64,000 nucleotides of DNA from Mycolicibacterium xanthum (GTDB lineage Bacteria; Actinomycetota; Actinomycetes; Mycobacteriales; Mycobacteriaceae), in the NCBI RefSeq assembly GCF_019710635.1, contig NZ_JAIFZS010000001.1, forward strand, positions 62,001 through 126,000, given 5' to 3'. Numbering within the stretch: the first letter of the stretch is position 1; each line of letters opens with the position of its first letter. The notes beneath the pieces were generated by a model. It was not told the origin of the DNA. It made no database searches and saw nothing but the letters and a program-made list of their open reading frames with translations. Below are positions 9,338 to 18,339 of this stretch, one piece after another. Made by a program: the position numbers and the translations under genes.

Positions 9338-10522
9338 ATGGGCGTCCTCGACGGCATCCGCGTGCTCGACTACGGCCGGTTCATCGCCGCGCCCTGGTGC
9401 TCGGCGCTGCTGGCGGACATGGGCGCCGACGTGATCCGGGTGGAGAAGCGCGAAGGCGGCGAGGACCGGTGGGTGCAGTCGGTCACCGACACCGGGGAGG
9501 GCGCAACCTTTCTTCAGTGCAACCGCAACAAGCGGTCGCTGACCCTGGACACCACCACCGACGAGGGCAGGGCGATCAGCCGGCGGCTGGTCGAGCGTTC
9601 CGACATCGTGGTGGCCAACATGCCGGCCACGGGCATGCGGGCCAGCGGCCTGGACTACCCGACGCTTCGGGCGATCAGGGCCGACATCATCCTGGCCAGT
9701 GCGACCGCCTACGGCGAGGGCGGGCCGTACAGCGACCGGATCGGCTTCGACGGTGCCGGCCAGGTGATGTCGGGCGCGGTCTACCGCCAGGGACTGCCCG
9801 ATCAGCCGATCCGAACCGTGGTGCCCTATGCCGACTTCGGCACCGCGCTGACGCTGACCATCGGCGTCATGATGGCGCTGTTCCACCGCGACCGCACCGG
9901 TGCGGGCCAGCATGTGGAGGGTGCGCTGCTGCCCACGGCGATGATGCTGTCCAACGCGTTCCTGATCGAGCGTGACCTGCTGGGCACCGACAAGCCGCGG
10001 ATGGGCAACCGGGGCACATCGGTGGCGCCGTGCGATCTGTATCGCACCGCAGAAGGGGGCTGGGTCCTGCTGCAGATCGCCGGGCAGCCGATGTTCCGGC
10101 GCTGGTGCCGGCTGGTGGGCCGACCCGACCTGATCGACGATCCGCGTTTCGCCGACGACGACCTGCGCTGGCAGAACGGGGACCTGCTCAACGACATCAT
10201 GGCGAGCTGGTGTGCCGAGCGGACCAAGGCGGACGTACTCGGGTTGCTGGAGGATGCGAAACTCCCTGCCGCACCGATGCATTCGACCCAGGATGTGCTC
10301 GACGACCCGCAGGTTGCCGCGATGGGGTACCTGCGGCGCGTCGCGTTCCCCGGAGCAGCGCACGATGTGCCGATCATCGAGACGCCGTTCCGGCTGTCGG
10401 CCACGCCGGGCGAGATCCGCCGGCGCGCGCCGCTGCTCGGCGAGCACACCGATGAGATCCTCGACGAGATCGGCTTCACCGCTTCCGAGATCGTCGACCT
10501 GCGCCGGCGCGACGTGGTCTGA
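9338..10522 (+). CDS. CaiB/BaiF family (class III) CoA-transferase
   Basis: 394-residue class III CoA-transferase, moving CoA between carboxylic acids. It has the family opening GIRVLDYGRFIAAPWCSALL with LADMGADVIRVEKREGGED, then LTLDTTTDEGR. Asp in PYADFG (about 166) takes the place of the catalytic aspartate of formyl-CoA transferase. Start ATG 9338 has a GGGGGG ribosome site. It lies 66 bases after GntR, with a repeat relic in between, so it may be partly uncoupled from the operon. It would activate an acid intermediate without spending ATP. Confidence 0.88.
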   Translation: MGVLDGIRVLDYGRFIAAPWCSALLADMGADVIRVEKREGGEDRWVQSVTDTGEGATFLQCNRNKRSLTLDTTTDEGRAISRRLVERSDIVVANMPATGMRASGLDYPTLRAIRADIILASATAYGEGGPYSDRIGFDGAGQVMSGAVYRQGLPDQPIRTVVPYADFGTALTLTIGVMMALFHRDRTGAGQHVEGALLPTAMMLSNAFLIERDLLGTDKPRMGNRGTSVAPCDLYRTAEGGWVLLQIAGQPMFRRWCRLVGRPDLIDDPRFADDDLRWQNGDLLNDIMASWCAERTKADVLGLLEDAKLPAAPMHSTQDVLDDPQVAAMGYLRRVAFPGAAHDVPIIETPFRLSATPGEIRRRAPLLGEHTDEILDEIGFTASEIVDLRRRDVV

Positions 10523-10525
10523 GGC

Positions 10526-12028
10526 TCATCCGCGTTCGAGTAGCGCCCGCAACGCGACCTTGTCGATCTTGCCGGTCGCCCCGCGCGGAACCGCATCTGC
10601 ATCGTCGAGCAGCGCCCACACCGTGGGCACCTTGAAGCCGCTGAGCACGCCCCTGGCCGCGGCCCGTAGTCGCTCGCGGGTGGTGGCCGGGGTGCAGACC
10701 ACCGCGGCGCCCACCCGATCGTGCTCGCCGTCGGGGACATTCGTCACGAACGCCGCAGTCACGCCGGGCAGGCTGCACAACGCCCGCTCGACCTCGGTGG
10801 GGTAGACGGAGGCCCCGCTGATCTTGAACATGTCGTCGGAGCGGCCGTGGTAGAACAGGAAGCCGTCGGCGTCGAGCCTGCCGAGGTCGCCGGTGGGGTA
10901 GTGGCCATCGGCGGTGAAGACGTCCTCCCGGCTGCGCCCGCAGATTCCACGCAGGGTGTGCGGTCCGCGGATGTGGATCATTCCGACCTCGCCGGTGGTC
11001 ACCGGTTCGCCGGAGTCGGGGTCGACCACCCGGACCGTCATCCCGTCGAACGGGCGCCCACAGCTACCCCAGGCCGATTCCGGCATGTCGGTGTCCGCCG
11101 GGAAACCGCAGTAGGGACCGAAGGATTCGGTCATTCCGAACAGCCGCGCCCGCGCGCCGGGCCGGGAGCGCAGTTGTGCGGGCAGCAACGCCTCCAGGCT
11201 GCCCGGCCGCAGCGCCGACAGGTCGGCCCCGACCTCGTCCACATGCCGGGCCAGGGCTTCGGCCTGATCCGGCCAGCCGCGGAACAGCGTGACCCGCTCC
11301 TGTGCGAGCAGCCGAAGCGTGGACTCCGGGTGCGGCACCGCCTCGGTGACCAGTGTCGCACCGGCCACCAGGGCCGACATCAGGCCGCCGCCGAATCCGC
11401 CCACCCAGAAGAACGGCATCGGCAGATACAACCGGGTGTCGGCGTCGATGCAGCGCGCGGCCAGACCCGACCGCACCGCACCGATGGCGTTGCCGTGAGA
11501 GTGCCTGACGCCCTTGGGCGCACCGCTGCTGCCGGAGGTGAACATGATCGCCAGCGGATCGGCCGGGCGCACTCCCCGGCAGATGGCGTCGACGACCGGG
11601 CGTGCGGGCGCTCCGCCGGTGGGCGGGCTGCGCAGCACCGACCGCAGTGCGGGCAGCACCCCGGATGGCGGCGCTGGATCCGGGTAACGCCTGCCCCGGA
11701 ACTCAGGCACGGCGATCAGGTGCTGCACGGCCGCGGTACGCAGCTGTGCGGTCAGCTCCGCCGGAGCGAGCAGCGTGCTGAGCGGGACGAGCACCGCGCC
11801 GATCCTGGTCAGTGCGAGCGCGGTTCGGGCCCATTGCACCGAGTTGGGCCAGAGCAGGCCGACCCGGGAGCCCTTGTCGATCCCGGCTTCCAGAAAGGCC
11901 GCGCCCAGCTCCCGGGTGGCGGAATCGAGCTCGGCGTAGGTGATCCGCTCGTCGCGGTCGATCACCGCGGGCTTGTCGGGGTGGCGGGCGGCCTGTTCGC
12001 GGAGCAGGGCGTCGACGGTGTCAACCAT
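10526..12028 (-). CDS. Acyl-CoA synthetase (AMP-forming), ligase 3 of operon
   Basis: 500-residue ANL-superfamily ligase making an acyl-adenylate and then an acyl-CoA. The phosphate loop MFTSGSSGAPKGV is at about 162-174, GMTESFG and YPTGDLGRLD mark the adenylate site and hinge, and GATGKIDKVALR near the C-terminus carries the adenylation lysine. It is the last gene of a six-gene minus-strand operon and overlaps the preceding ligase by eight bases. Three consecutive, clearly different ligases imply several acid substrates, or the activation of successive intermediates. It is convergent with the CoA-transferase, whose stop is only three bases away. Confidence 0.9.
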   Translation of the reverse strand: MVDTVDALLREQAARHPDKPAVIDRDERITYAELDSATRELGAAFLEAGIDKGSRVGLLWPNSVQWARTALALTRIGAVLVPLSTLLAPAELTAQLRTAAVQHLIAVPEFRGRRYPDPAPPSGVLPALRSVLRSPPTGGAPARPVVDAICRGVRPADPLAIMFTSGSSGAPKGVRHSHGNAIGAVRSGLAARCIDADTRLYLPMPFFWVGGFGGGLMSALVAGATLVTEAVPHPESTLRLLAQERVTLFRGWPDQAEALARHVDEVGADLSALRPGSLEALLPAQLRSRPGARARLFGMTESFGPYCGFPADTDMPESAWGSCGRPFDGMTVRVVDPDSGEPVTTGEVGMIHIRGPHTLRGICGRSREDVFTADGHYPTGDLGRLDADGFLFYHGRSDDMFKISGASVYPTEVERALCSLPGVTAAFVTNVPDGEHDRVGAAVVCTPATTRERLRAAARGVLSGFKVPTVWALLDDADAVPRGATGKIDKVALRALLERG

Positions 12029-13589
12029 CGAACAGCTTCCGCAGCGCCGGGAAGTCGACCTTGCCGCTGGAGAGCACCGGGACCTGCGCGTGGCGCACCG
12101 TGACGAACCGGCGGGGGATCTTGTAGCTCGACAGCGTGGAGCGCAGCGCGGTGACGAGCGCCGACGGGTCCGGTGCCGGGACGGCGTCGGTGGCGATGAC
12201 CGCGCCGACGATCTGGCCGCGGTCCGGGTCGGGCAGCCCGACGACGTGGGCGGCGGCGCCGGCGTCGATCGACTGCAGCGCGGCGGTCAGGGCCTTCTGC
12301 ACCTCGGCCGGCGACACATTGGCACCCGCGGTCTTGATCATCGACCCGGCCCGGCCGACGAAATAGAAGAACCCGTCGGCGTCGCGGTGGACCAGGTCGC
12401 CGGTGTGGAACCAACCGTCGGCGTCGAAACACTCCTCGCGGCTGCGGCCGTAATAGCCCTGCATGACGTGCGGCCCGCGGATCAGCAGTTCCCCGATCGA
12501 ACGTCCCGCATCGGTCCCGTCATCGGGATCGATCACCCGGGCCTGGAATCCCGGGGCCAACCGGCCGTACGAGCCGCGCCGGGCCTCGGGCTGATCGGTC
12601 TCGTCGCCGCTGATCAGCAGGACGCTTCCGGCCTCGGTCATGCCGAGCATGTTGTGCCGCAGTTCGGGGTCGGCGGGCCGTGCATCGGGGGCCATGATCG
12701 GGTACAGGTTGCCGTGGCGCATCGATGACAGGTCGCGGTGACCGAAGCTCGGGTGGCGGGTCAGGTGTGCGATGCCCGCGATGAAACCGTTGGTGAGCGT
12801 GGGCTTCTCGGCTTCGAGCAGGTCGAGTGTCTCAGCCGCGTCGGTGGCGTTCGAGCAGATCAGGGTCGCGCCGGCGAGCAGGGTCGCCAGCAGGCCGAAC
12901 GCAAACCCGCCGATCCAGAAGAACGGCGAGTTGCAGAACAGCCGGTCGTCGGCACTCAGCCCGCGAATCTCGTTGAGTCCGAGTTGGTGTGCCAACAGCC
13001 CCGCATGGGTGTGCACGACGCCCTTGGGAGCGCTGGTCGAACCGGAGGTGTAGATGATCGCCAGGATGTCGGATCCATCGACGTCGTCCTCCCACGCCGA
13101 CAGTCGCCCGTCACCGTCACCGTCGGGGGGTGGCGCGCCGTCGTCGAACACGATGCGGCGCAGCACCGGTGCGGCGGGGCTGAAGATCCGCCGGGGCGCG
13201 GCGACCGACGTGCCCAGCGCCTGGCCGAGGTCCGAGACGTAGTCGTGAGAGCGGTAGCCGCGGGCCGACACCAACACCTCGACGTCGGCGTCGACGAGTT
13301 GGTCGCGCAGTTCGGGGGGTGTGCTGAAGGTCGAGAACGGCACCAGCACGGCCCCGATGCGTGCGACTGCGAGCATCACGACGACGAACTGCGCACCGTT
13401 GGGGAACAGCAGGCCCACGTGGGTGCCCTTCCCGGCACCGGCGTCGATCAGCCGTCGCGCCCATGCCGCCGAGCATGCGAACGCCTCTGCGTAGCCGAGT
13501 CGTTCGCCGTCGCAGACCAGCAGGGCCTTGTCGCCCAGGCTCTGCCGGTCCTGCAGCACCGCGGCGACGGTCAGCTCCTCGGTGGTCAT
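12021..13589 (-). CDS. Acyl-CoA synthetase (AMP-forming), ligase 2 of operon
   Basis: 522-residue ANL-superfamily acyl-CoA ligase. IIYTSGSTSAPKGV is the phosphate loop, LGMTEAG and WFHTGDLVHRDADGF the core motifs, and VLSSGKVDFPALR the C-terminal adenylation-lysine motif. All expected catalytic motifs look intact. It overlaps the previous ligase by four bases and the next by eight, so the three are translationally coupled. Sequence similarity with its neighbours is limited to family motifs, arguing against very recent tandem duplication. Substrate is unknown. Confidence 0.9.
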   Translation of the reverse strand: MTTEELTVAAVLQDRQSLGDKALLVCDGERLGYAEAFACSAAWARRLIDAGAGKGTHVGLLFPNGAQFVVVMLAVARIGAVLVPFSTFSTPPELRDQLVDADVEVLVSARGYRSHDYVSDLGQALGTSVAAPRRIFSPAAPVLRRIVFDDGAPPPDGDGDGRLSAWEDDVDGSDILAIIYTSGSTSAPKGVVHTHAGLLAHQLGLNEIRGLSADDRLFCNSPFFWIGGFAFGLLATLLAGATLICSNATDAAETLDLLEAEKPTLTNGFIAGIAHLTRHPSFGHRDLSSMRHGNLYPIMAPDARPADPELRHNMLGMTEAGSVLLISGDETDQPEARRGSYGRLAPGFQARVIDPDDGTDAGRSIGELLIRGPHVMQGYYGRSREECFDADGWFHTGDLVHRDADGFFYFVGRAGSMIKTAGANVSPAEVQKALTAALQSIDAGAAAHVVGLPDPDRGQIVGAVIATDAVPAPDPSALVTALRSTLSSYKIPRRFVTVRHAQVPVLSSGKVDFPALRKLFDG

Positions 13590-15025
13590 GCCGGGGCGAA
13601 GTGGGACCGCACCGCGGTCAGGTCGGGTTTACCCGAGGCGGTTCGCGGTATCGCCTCGGTGATCGCGATCTCGGTCGGGATCTCGTAGCGGGCCAGCCGG
13701 GACCGCAGGAAGGTGACGAGTTCGGCCTCGTCGGCCGAGGTGCCCGGCCGCAGTTCGACCAGGGCGACGGGCGTTTCGCCCAGGCGCGGGTCGGGCCGGG
13801 CGACGACCGCGGCGCCCTGCACCGCCGGGTGGTTCTCCAGGGCCGCGCGTACGTCGTCGGGCATCACCTTGAAACCGCCGCGGATGATGGCCTGGTCGGC
13901 CCGCCCGAGGATCCACACGAATCCGTCCGAATCGATTCGGGCCAGGTCGGTGGTGCGCAACCACTCCGAGGACCCGGCCAGCTGTGCCGGGATGACCTCG
14001 AGCAGGCCCTGCTGTCCGGGTGGCTGCGGGATGCCGTTGTGGTCGACGACGCGCAGTTGCGCCCCGGGGTTGGCCCGGCCGACGCTGCCGCGCTTGTCCT
14101 TCCAGTGCTTCCGGTGGTCGGTCAGCGTCCAGCCGGCCACCCCGCCGCCGAATTCCGTTGCCGCGTAGGAGGTCAGCACCGGGATGCCGAACTTCTCGGT
14201 GAATGCGTCGGCGTCGTCGGCCGACAGTGGGGCGGTTCCGGAGGTCACCACGCGGATACCGGCGAGGTCCTCGCGGGTGAGATCGGAGTGCAGCACCGTC
14301 CGCAGCGCGGCGGGGACGAGTGACACCGCGCCCGGCCGGTGTCTGCGCACCGCCGCGGCCCACAACTGCAGATCGAATTTCGGCAGCAGCACGAACGGAC
14401 GGGCCTCGGCGACACACAGCAGCACCCGGAACACGCCGCCGACGTGCACCAGCGGCGAGTTCACGATGGCCACGCCGGGCCGGATCTCGGTGGGCGGCGT
14501 GTGTGGCTCCTGGCCGAGCACGCTGCGCGCCAGCATGTCGTAGGTGAGGTCGACGCGCTTGGGCGGTCCGGTGGTGCCGCTGGTGAGCATCCGCACCGCG
14601 ACACCGGGGCGCCCGGGGTCGGCGGGCGGGTGGCCCGCGGTGACCACCGGCGGGGTGTCGAGATCGCCGATCGCCACCGTGGTGGCGTCGGTGCTCGGCG
14701 CCAGCGCGGCGAGGTCGGCCGGCAGACCCACGATCACTGGTAGCTTCAGTGCCGCGACGTCGGCGCGGGTGCGCTCGTCGCCACGGGACGGATTGATCAC
14801 GACGACGGTGCCGCCGGCGGCCAGCACCCCGAGCAGCGCGGCCACATGCACCGGCTGATTGCGCAGCATGATGCCGACCCGGCCGGTGCCGGCCAGCGTG
14901 CCGATCCGCCGCGCCGCCGCCGCGAGCCGGCCCCAGCTGCACCACTGTCCGTCGTACTCGATCGCGCCGGCCGACGGATCCAGGTCCAGGACGTGGTCGA
15001 TGCGCTGGGAAAGCGGGTGCGCCAT
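13586..15025 (-). CDS. Acyl-CoA synthetase-like, ligase 1 of operon, altered motifs
   Basis: 479-residue ANL-superfamily protein, shorter than its neighbours. Its phosphate loop reads TSGTTGPPKRV, with Arg where PKG normally stands, and the hinge motif reads WLRTTDLARID instead of TGD. The adenylation-lysine motif (RTASGKPDLTAVR) is present. It may be a ligase with unusual kinetics or one specialised for a different acid. ATG at 15025 overlaps the upstream crotonase stop by one base (TGATG), and the start fits the family N-terminus. The frame is open further upstream but that region is the crotonase in another frame. Confidence 0.82.
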   Translation of the reverse strand: MAHPLSQRIDHVLDLDPSAGAIEYDGQWCSWGRLAAAARRIGTLAGTGRVGIMLRNQPVHVAALLGVLAAGGTVVVINPSRGDERTRADVAALKLPVIVGLPADLAALAPSTDATTVAIGDLDTPPVVTAGHPPADPGRPGVAVRMLTSGTTGPPKRVDLTYDMLARSVLGQEPHTPPTEIRPGVAIVNSPLVHVGGVFRVLLCVAEARPFVLLPKFDLQLWAAAVRRHRPGAVSLVPAALRTVLHSDLTREDLAGIRVVTSGTAPLSADDADAFTEKFGIPVLTSYAATEFGGGVAGWTLTDHRKHWKDKRGSVGRANPGAQLRVVDHNGIPQPPGQQGLLEVIPAQLAGSSEWLRTTDLARIDSDGFVWILGRADQAIIRGGFKVMPDDVRAALENHPAVQGAAVVARPDPRLGETPVALVELRPGTSADEAELVTFLRSRLARYEIPTEIAITEAIPRTASGKPDLTAVRSHFAPA

Positions 15026-15810
15026 CAGCGGATCCGCGGCGGCGTCTTCGGCACCGCCCGGGCCGCGAGTTCGGCCTTGGCGAGCGGATTGCCCAACCGG
15101 GTGTAGATCAGGCCCTGATCCATCGCGGCCCGGTACGGCTTGTCCAGCGACTCCCAGATGGCCTTCACGGTGCCCTGCGTCGCCGTCGGCGGTTTGGCGG
15201 CGATCGTCGCCGCGATCTGGTGCGCGCGGGACCACAGGTCCTCCTCGGCGACCACCTCGGTCACCAGACCGATCCGCAGTGCGGTCTGCGCGCAGACCCG
15301 TTCGTCGTTGCCCATCAGCGCCATCCGCAGCGTTTCGCCGAGACCGATCCGGCGCATCAGGCCCACGGGTTCCAGCGCCGACACCAGCCCGGCGCTGACG
15401 TGCGAATCGAAGAACGTGGCACCTTGCGCGCAGATCACCACGTCGGCCTCGTTGACGAAGTACAGCGCGCCCGCGGTGCACATGCCCTGCACGGCGCAGA
15501 CCAACGGCTTCCACATCTTCTGCCATTTCGGGCTGAGCAGCTCACCGGGATCTTCGTGGTTCCAGACGATTTCGGGTTGTCCATAGCTGGATTTGACGTC
15601 CAGTCCGGCGGAGAAGGCGCGCTCGCCGGCGGCCCGCAGCACCACGGCGTTGATGTCCTCGTCGGCTTTGACGAGGTGCCAGACCTGTCTCATCTCCTCG
15701 CACATCGTGCGGTTGAACGCGTTGAGAGCCTCCGGCCGGTTCAGCGTCACGGTGGCGACGCGCGCCTCGTGGTCCAGATCCAGCAGGACGGTGTCGAACC
15801 GGGTCGTCAT
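15025..15810 (-). CDS. Crotonase-family protein (enoyl-CoA hydratase/isomerase)
   Basis: 261-residue crotonase. The first oxyanion-hole motif is FSAGLDVKSSYG. The second is CTAGALYF rather than the usual GGG. The helix that normally carries PExxxG glutamates reads FFDSHVSAGLVSALEPVG, so canonical hydratase chemistry may not apply. The next gene upstream shares this unusual FFDxHVSxGLV pattern, so the two are paralogues and may form a heteromer. Start ATG 15810 overlaps that gene's stop by four bases. It is fifth from the right end of the coupled ligase operon's regulatory start, that is, the third crotonase transcribed. Confidence 0.85.
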   Translation of the reverse strand: MTTRFDTVLLDLDHEARVATVTLNRPEALNAFNRTMCEEMRQVWHLVKADEDINAVVLRAAGERAFSAGLDVKSSYGQPEIVWNHEDPGELLSPKWQKMWKPLVCAVQGMCTAGALYFVNEADVVICAQGATFFDSHVSAGLVSALEPVGLMRRIGLGETLRMALMGNDERVCAQTALRIGLVTEVVAEEDLWSRAHQIAATIAAKPPTATQGTVKAIWESLDKPYRAAMDQGLIYTRLGNPLAKAELAARAVPKTPPRIR

Positions 15811-16622
15811 CGGCACTGCCAGTTCGGGGTGCGCTTCTCGACGAACGCCAGCGGCCCCTCCTGGGCGTCCTCGGTGCGCACCACGCGCTCGCGGAACGTC
15901 TCGGCCAGGATCTCGCCCTCGAGCAGGGGCAGGTCCAGCGTCTTGTGGATGGCCAGCCGGGTACCCCGTACGGCCAGTGGGGCGTTGGAGTTGACGATCC
16001 CGGCGATCTCGTGGGCCCGTTCGAGGAGTCGCTCGTGCTCGACGACCTCGGTGACCATGCCCAGCTCGTAGGCCCGCTGGGCGGACATCCGCTCGTACTT
16101 GCCCATCAGGGCCATCCGCAGCGCGACCGTGCGGGGCAGGACGCGCGCCAGCCGCACCATCTCCCGCGCGGCGACCAGGCCGATGCTGACGTGCGGATCG
16201 AAGAACGTGGCTTTGTCCGAGGCGATGACGATGTCGCCGGTGGTCACCCAGTCCAGGCCGGCGCCGCAACAGATCCCGTTGATCGCGGCCAGCACGGGTT
16301 TGGCCATCCGGCGGAACGGGGGAGTGCCCTCCTGCGGGGCCTCCCACTGGTCGTATGTCGACAGGTAGGGCCGTTCGTAGATGACCTTCCCGTCCTCCGG
16401 TATCGCCTTGACGTCGGCGCCGGTGCAGAACGCCCGGCCGGTGCCGGTCACGATGATCAGCCAGATCTGATCGTCGGCCTCGGCTTGATCATAGGCGGCT
16501 CGCAACTCGGTGATCATGTGCGGGGACAGCGCGTTGAGCGCCTCCGGCCGGTTCAGCGTGATGGTCGCGGTGTGCCCGTCGACGTCGTAGCCGATGGTGT
16601 CGTAGCTGCTGGGGGTTCCCAC
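15807..16622 (-). CDS. Crotonase-family protein (paralogue of next gene)
   Basis: 271-residue crotonase with FCTGADVKAIPEDG as the first oxyanion motif, INGICCGAGLDW as the second, and FFDPHVSIGLVAAREMVRL where a hydratase would carry its two glutamates. This DPHVSIGLV type is frequent in actinobacterial degradation clusters but its reaction is not established. GTG 16622 is chosen because GAAGGGA stands just upstream; an out-of-frame ATG overlaps it. The gap to the upstream crotonase is 14 bases and the downstream overlap is four bases. Confidence 0.85.
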   Translation of the reverse strand: MGTPSSYDTIGYDVDGHTATITLNRPEALNALSPHMITELRAAYDQAEADDQIWLIIVTGTGRAFCTGADVKAIPEDGKVIYERPYLSTYDQWEAPQEGTPPFRRMAKPVLAAINGICCGAGLDWVTTGDIVIASDKATFFDPHVSIGLVAAREMVRLARVLPRTVALRMALMGKYERMSAQRAYELGMVTEVVEHERLLERAHEIAGIVNSNAPLAVRGTRLAIHKTLDLPLLEGEILAETFRERVVRTEDAQEGPLAFVEKRTPNWQCR

Positions 16623-16636
16623 ATGTGTCCCTTCGT

Positions 16637-17452
16637 CTATCTGCCCTGGAAGTCCGGGGTGCGCCGGTCCCGGAAGGCGGCCAGCCCCTCTTTGAAATCC
16701 GCTGTCCGGCAGGAGAGCTCGAGGCCGGCGAGCTCGTGGGCCATCGACTGCTGCAGCGAGGCGTGCAGGCCGTAGCCGATGGCCTGCTTGGCCAGGCCGA
16801 TGGCGACGGTCGGGCCCGACGCCAGCCGGGTCAGCAGCGCATCGGTGCTTGCGGTGAGGTCCTCGGACCGGACGGCCTGATGGATCATTCCCCACTGTTC
16901 GGCGTCGGTGCCGGAGACCTTCTCGCCGAGCAGCAGCATGCGCCTGGCCCGCGCCACCCCGGCCAGCCGGGGGAGCAGCCAGGTCGCCCCGGAATCCGGG
17001 CTGAAGCCGCGGTCGATGAACGGCTGCCAGAGCGTCGCGTCGTCGGCGGCCACGGTGAAGTCGGCTGCCAGCGCCAGGTTGCAGCCCAGCCCCACCGCCC
17101 AGCCCGACACGCTGCACACCACGGGCAGCTGGATCGACGCGATCAGCTCGACCAGCCGGTTGGCGGTGTGCGGGATGCGCCGGGTGAGGTCGCCGGTCCG
17201 CGGTCTGCGACCCTCGCTGTTGGTGGCCACCCAATCGGCGCCCGAGCAGAAGTCACCGCCGCCGCCGGTCAGATGGATCGCGCGCAGTGAATCATCGGTG
17301 GCCGCGTCGGTGAAGATCTGTACGAGTTCACCGATCATGCTGTGACTCAGTGAGTTACGTCGATCGGGACGATCCATCGTGATGTGCAGGACGGCGTCGC
17401 CCCTGATCTGCCGCACCGCGCCGGCGTCCGTATCGTCGCGGTCCTCGTGCAC
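16637..17452 (-). CDS. Crotonase-family enoyl-CoA hydratase/isomerase
   Basis: 271-residue crotonase and first gene of the six-gene minus-strand operon. FCSGADWVATNSEGRRPRTG is the first oxyanion loop, VSGWAVGLGCNLALAADF the second, and IDRGFSPDSGATWLLPRLAG the active-site helix, in which an Asp/Ser pair replaces one usual Glu. The GTG at 17452 is supported by GAGAGGA upstream; the frame is open 39 codons further back, but that stretch crosses the promoter region. It is divergent from a GntR gene, with two operator-like elements between. Confidence 0.85.
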   Translation of the reverse strand: MHEDRDDTDAGAVRQIRGDAVLHITMDRPDRRNSLSHSMIGELVQIFTDAATDDSLRAIHLTGGGGDFCSGADWVATNSEGRRPRTGDLTRRIPHTANRLVELIASIQLPVVCSVSGWAVGLGCNLALAADFTVAADDATLWQPFIDRGFSPDSGATWLLPRLAGVARARRMLLLGEKVSGTDAEQWGMIHQAVRSEDLTASTDALLTRLASGPTVAIGLAKQAIGYGLHASLQQSMAHELAGLELSCRTADFKEGLAAFRDRRTPDFQGR

Positions 17453-17484
17453 CGGCCCCGTCCTCTCCGGCAGGCCTCGGGACT

Positions 17485-17505
17485 TTACAGATAGCCATAC
17501 CGTTG
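17485..17505. promoter_or_regulatory. TTACYGTAA-type operator, copy 1
   Basis: TTACAGATA (17485-17493), GCC, ATACCGTTG (17497-17505) fits the TTACYGTAA-N3-TTACRGTAA framework with some mismatches. It is 32 bases before the crotonase/ligase operon start and 54 before the divergent GntR gene. A second ATACCGTT follows at 17510-17517, so the site may be extended. Confidence 0.5.
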
Positions 17506-17514
17506 GTAATACCG
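17504..17514. promoter_or_regulatory. FadR/GntR-type box
   Basis: TGGTAATACCG matches the TGGTNNNACCA pattern known for FadR-subfamily GntR regulators at all but the last position. It lies 45 bases before the GntR gene at 17560 and touches the TTACYGTAA-type site. Autoregulation by that GntR protein is the simple reading. Confidence 0.5.
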
Positions 17515-17559
17515 TTACTATCCTATACAACTTAGCAAGGAAAGGCCGTCCGGGGAACA

Positions 17560-18327
17560 GTGTCAGCACAGCGCATTCGCCAGCCGCGGGTCGCAGAGCT
17601 CGTGGCCTCCCGGCTGCGCGAGGACATCCTGACCGGGCGCCTCAAGGAGGGTGACGTCCTTCCGTCGCAGGAGAGCCTGTTCGCCGAGTTCGGGGTCAGC
17701 CCGCCCGCGGTGCGCGAGGCGATTCACATCCTGGAGGCCGACGGCCTGATCTCGGTTCGGCGCGGCAACGTCGGCGGGGCCGTCGTGCACCTGCCGTCGG
17801 CCGAGCGCACCGCGCAGATGATCGGCATGGTTCTGCAGACCCGCGCCGCCACCCCCGCAGACGTCAGTGAGGCGCTGCTGCACCTGGAACCCATCTGTGC
17901 GGGGATGTGTGCCGCGCGCGCCGACCGGATGACCGAGGTGGTGCCGCATCTGCGCGCGGCGATCGATGCCCAGGCCGAGCAGTTCGACACCCCGGCCTCC
18001 TACGTGCCCAATGCCCGCAGGTTCCACGAGGCGATCGTGTCGCGATGCGGCAACGAGTCGATGATCCTGCTGATCGGCGCGTTGGAGGTGATCTGGTCGG
18101 CACACGAATCCGCGGTGTGGAGCGACGAGCGCCACCCCGGCGACTCGATGGAGCCCAAGACGATGCGGGCCGCCCTTCGTGATCATCACCGGCTGCTGGA
18201 AGCCATCGTCGACGGAAACCAGGCGCGTGCGGTGCGGCTGGCCGCCGATCACCTGGGCGCCGCGCGACGCAACACCCTCGCCGCCGGCACGGACAAGACC
18301 ATCGACGCCAAGCTGATCTCGAGTTGA
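17560..18327 (+). CDS. GntR family regulator (FadR/FCD subfamily)
   Basis: 255-residue FadR-type regulator. An N-terminal winged helix is visible (LREDILTGRLKEGDVLPSQE with FGVSPPAVREAIHILEADGLI, residues about 18-65), followed by an FCD domain with RFHEAIV and the later DHHRLLEAI histidines. GTG at 17560 follows GGGGAAC. It heads a plus-strand unit with a crotonase and a thiolase, and is divergent from the six-gene ligase operon. It therefore probably controls both through the TGGTAATACCG box. The inducer is likely an acyl-CoA of the pathway. Confidence 0.9.
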   Translation: MSAQRIRQPRVAELVASRLREDILTGRLKEGDVLPSQESLFAEFGVSPPAVREAIHILEADGLISVRRGNVGGAVVHLPSAERTAQMIGMVLQTRAATPADVSEALLHLEPICAGMCAARADRMTEVVPHLRAAIDAQAEQFDTPASYVPNARRFHEAIVSRCGNESMILLIGALEVIWSAHESAVWSDERHPGDSMEPKTMRAALRDHHRLLEAIVDGNQARAVRLAADHLGAARRNTLAAGTDKTIDAKLISS

Positions 18328-18339
18328 ACAGGAACCGAC

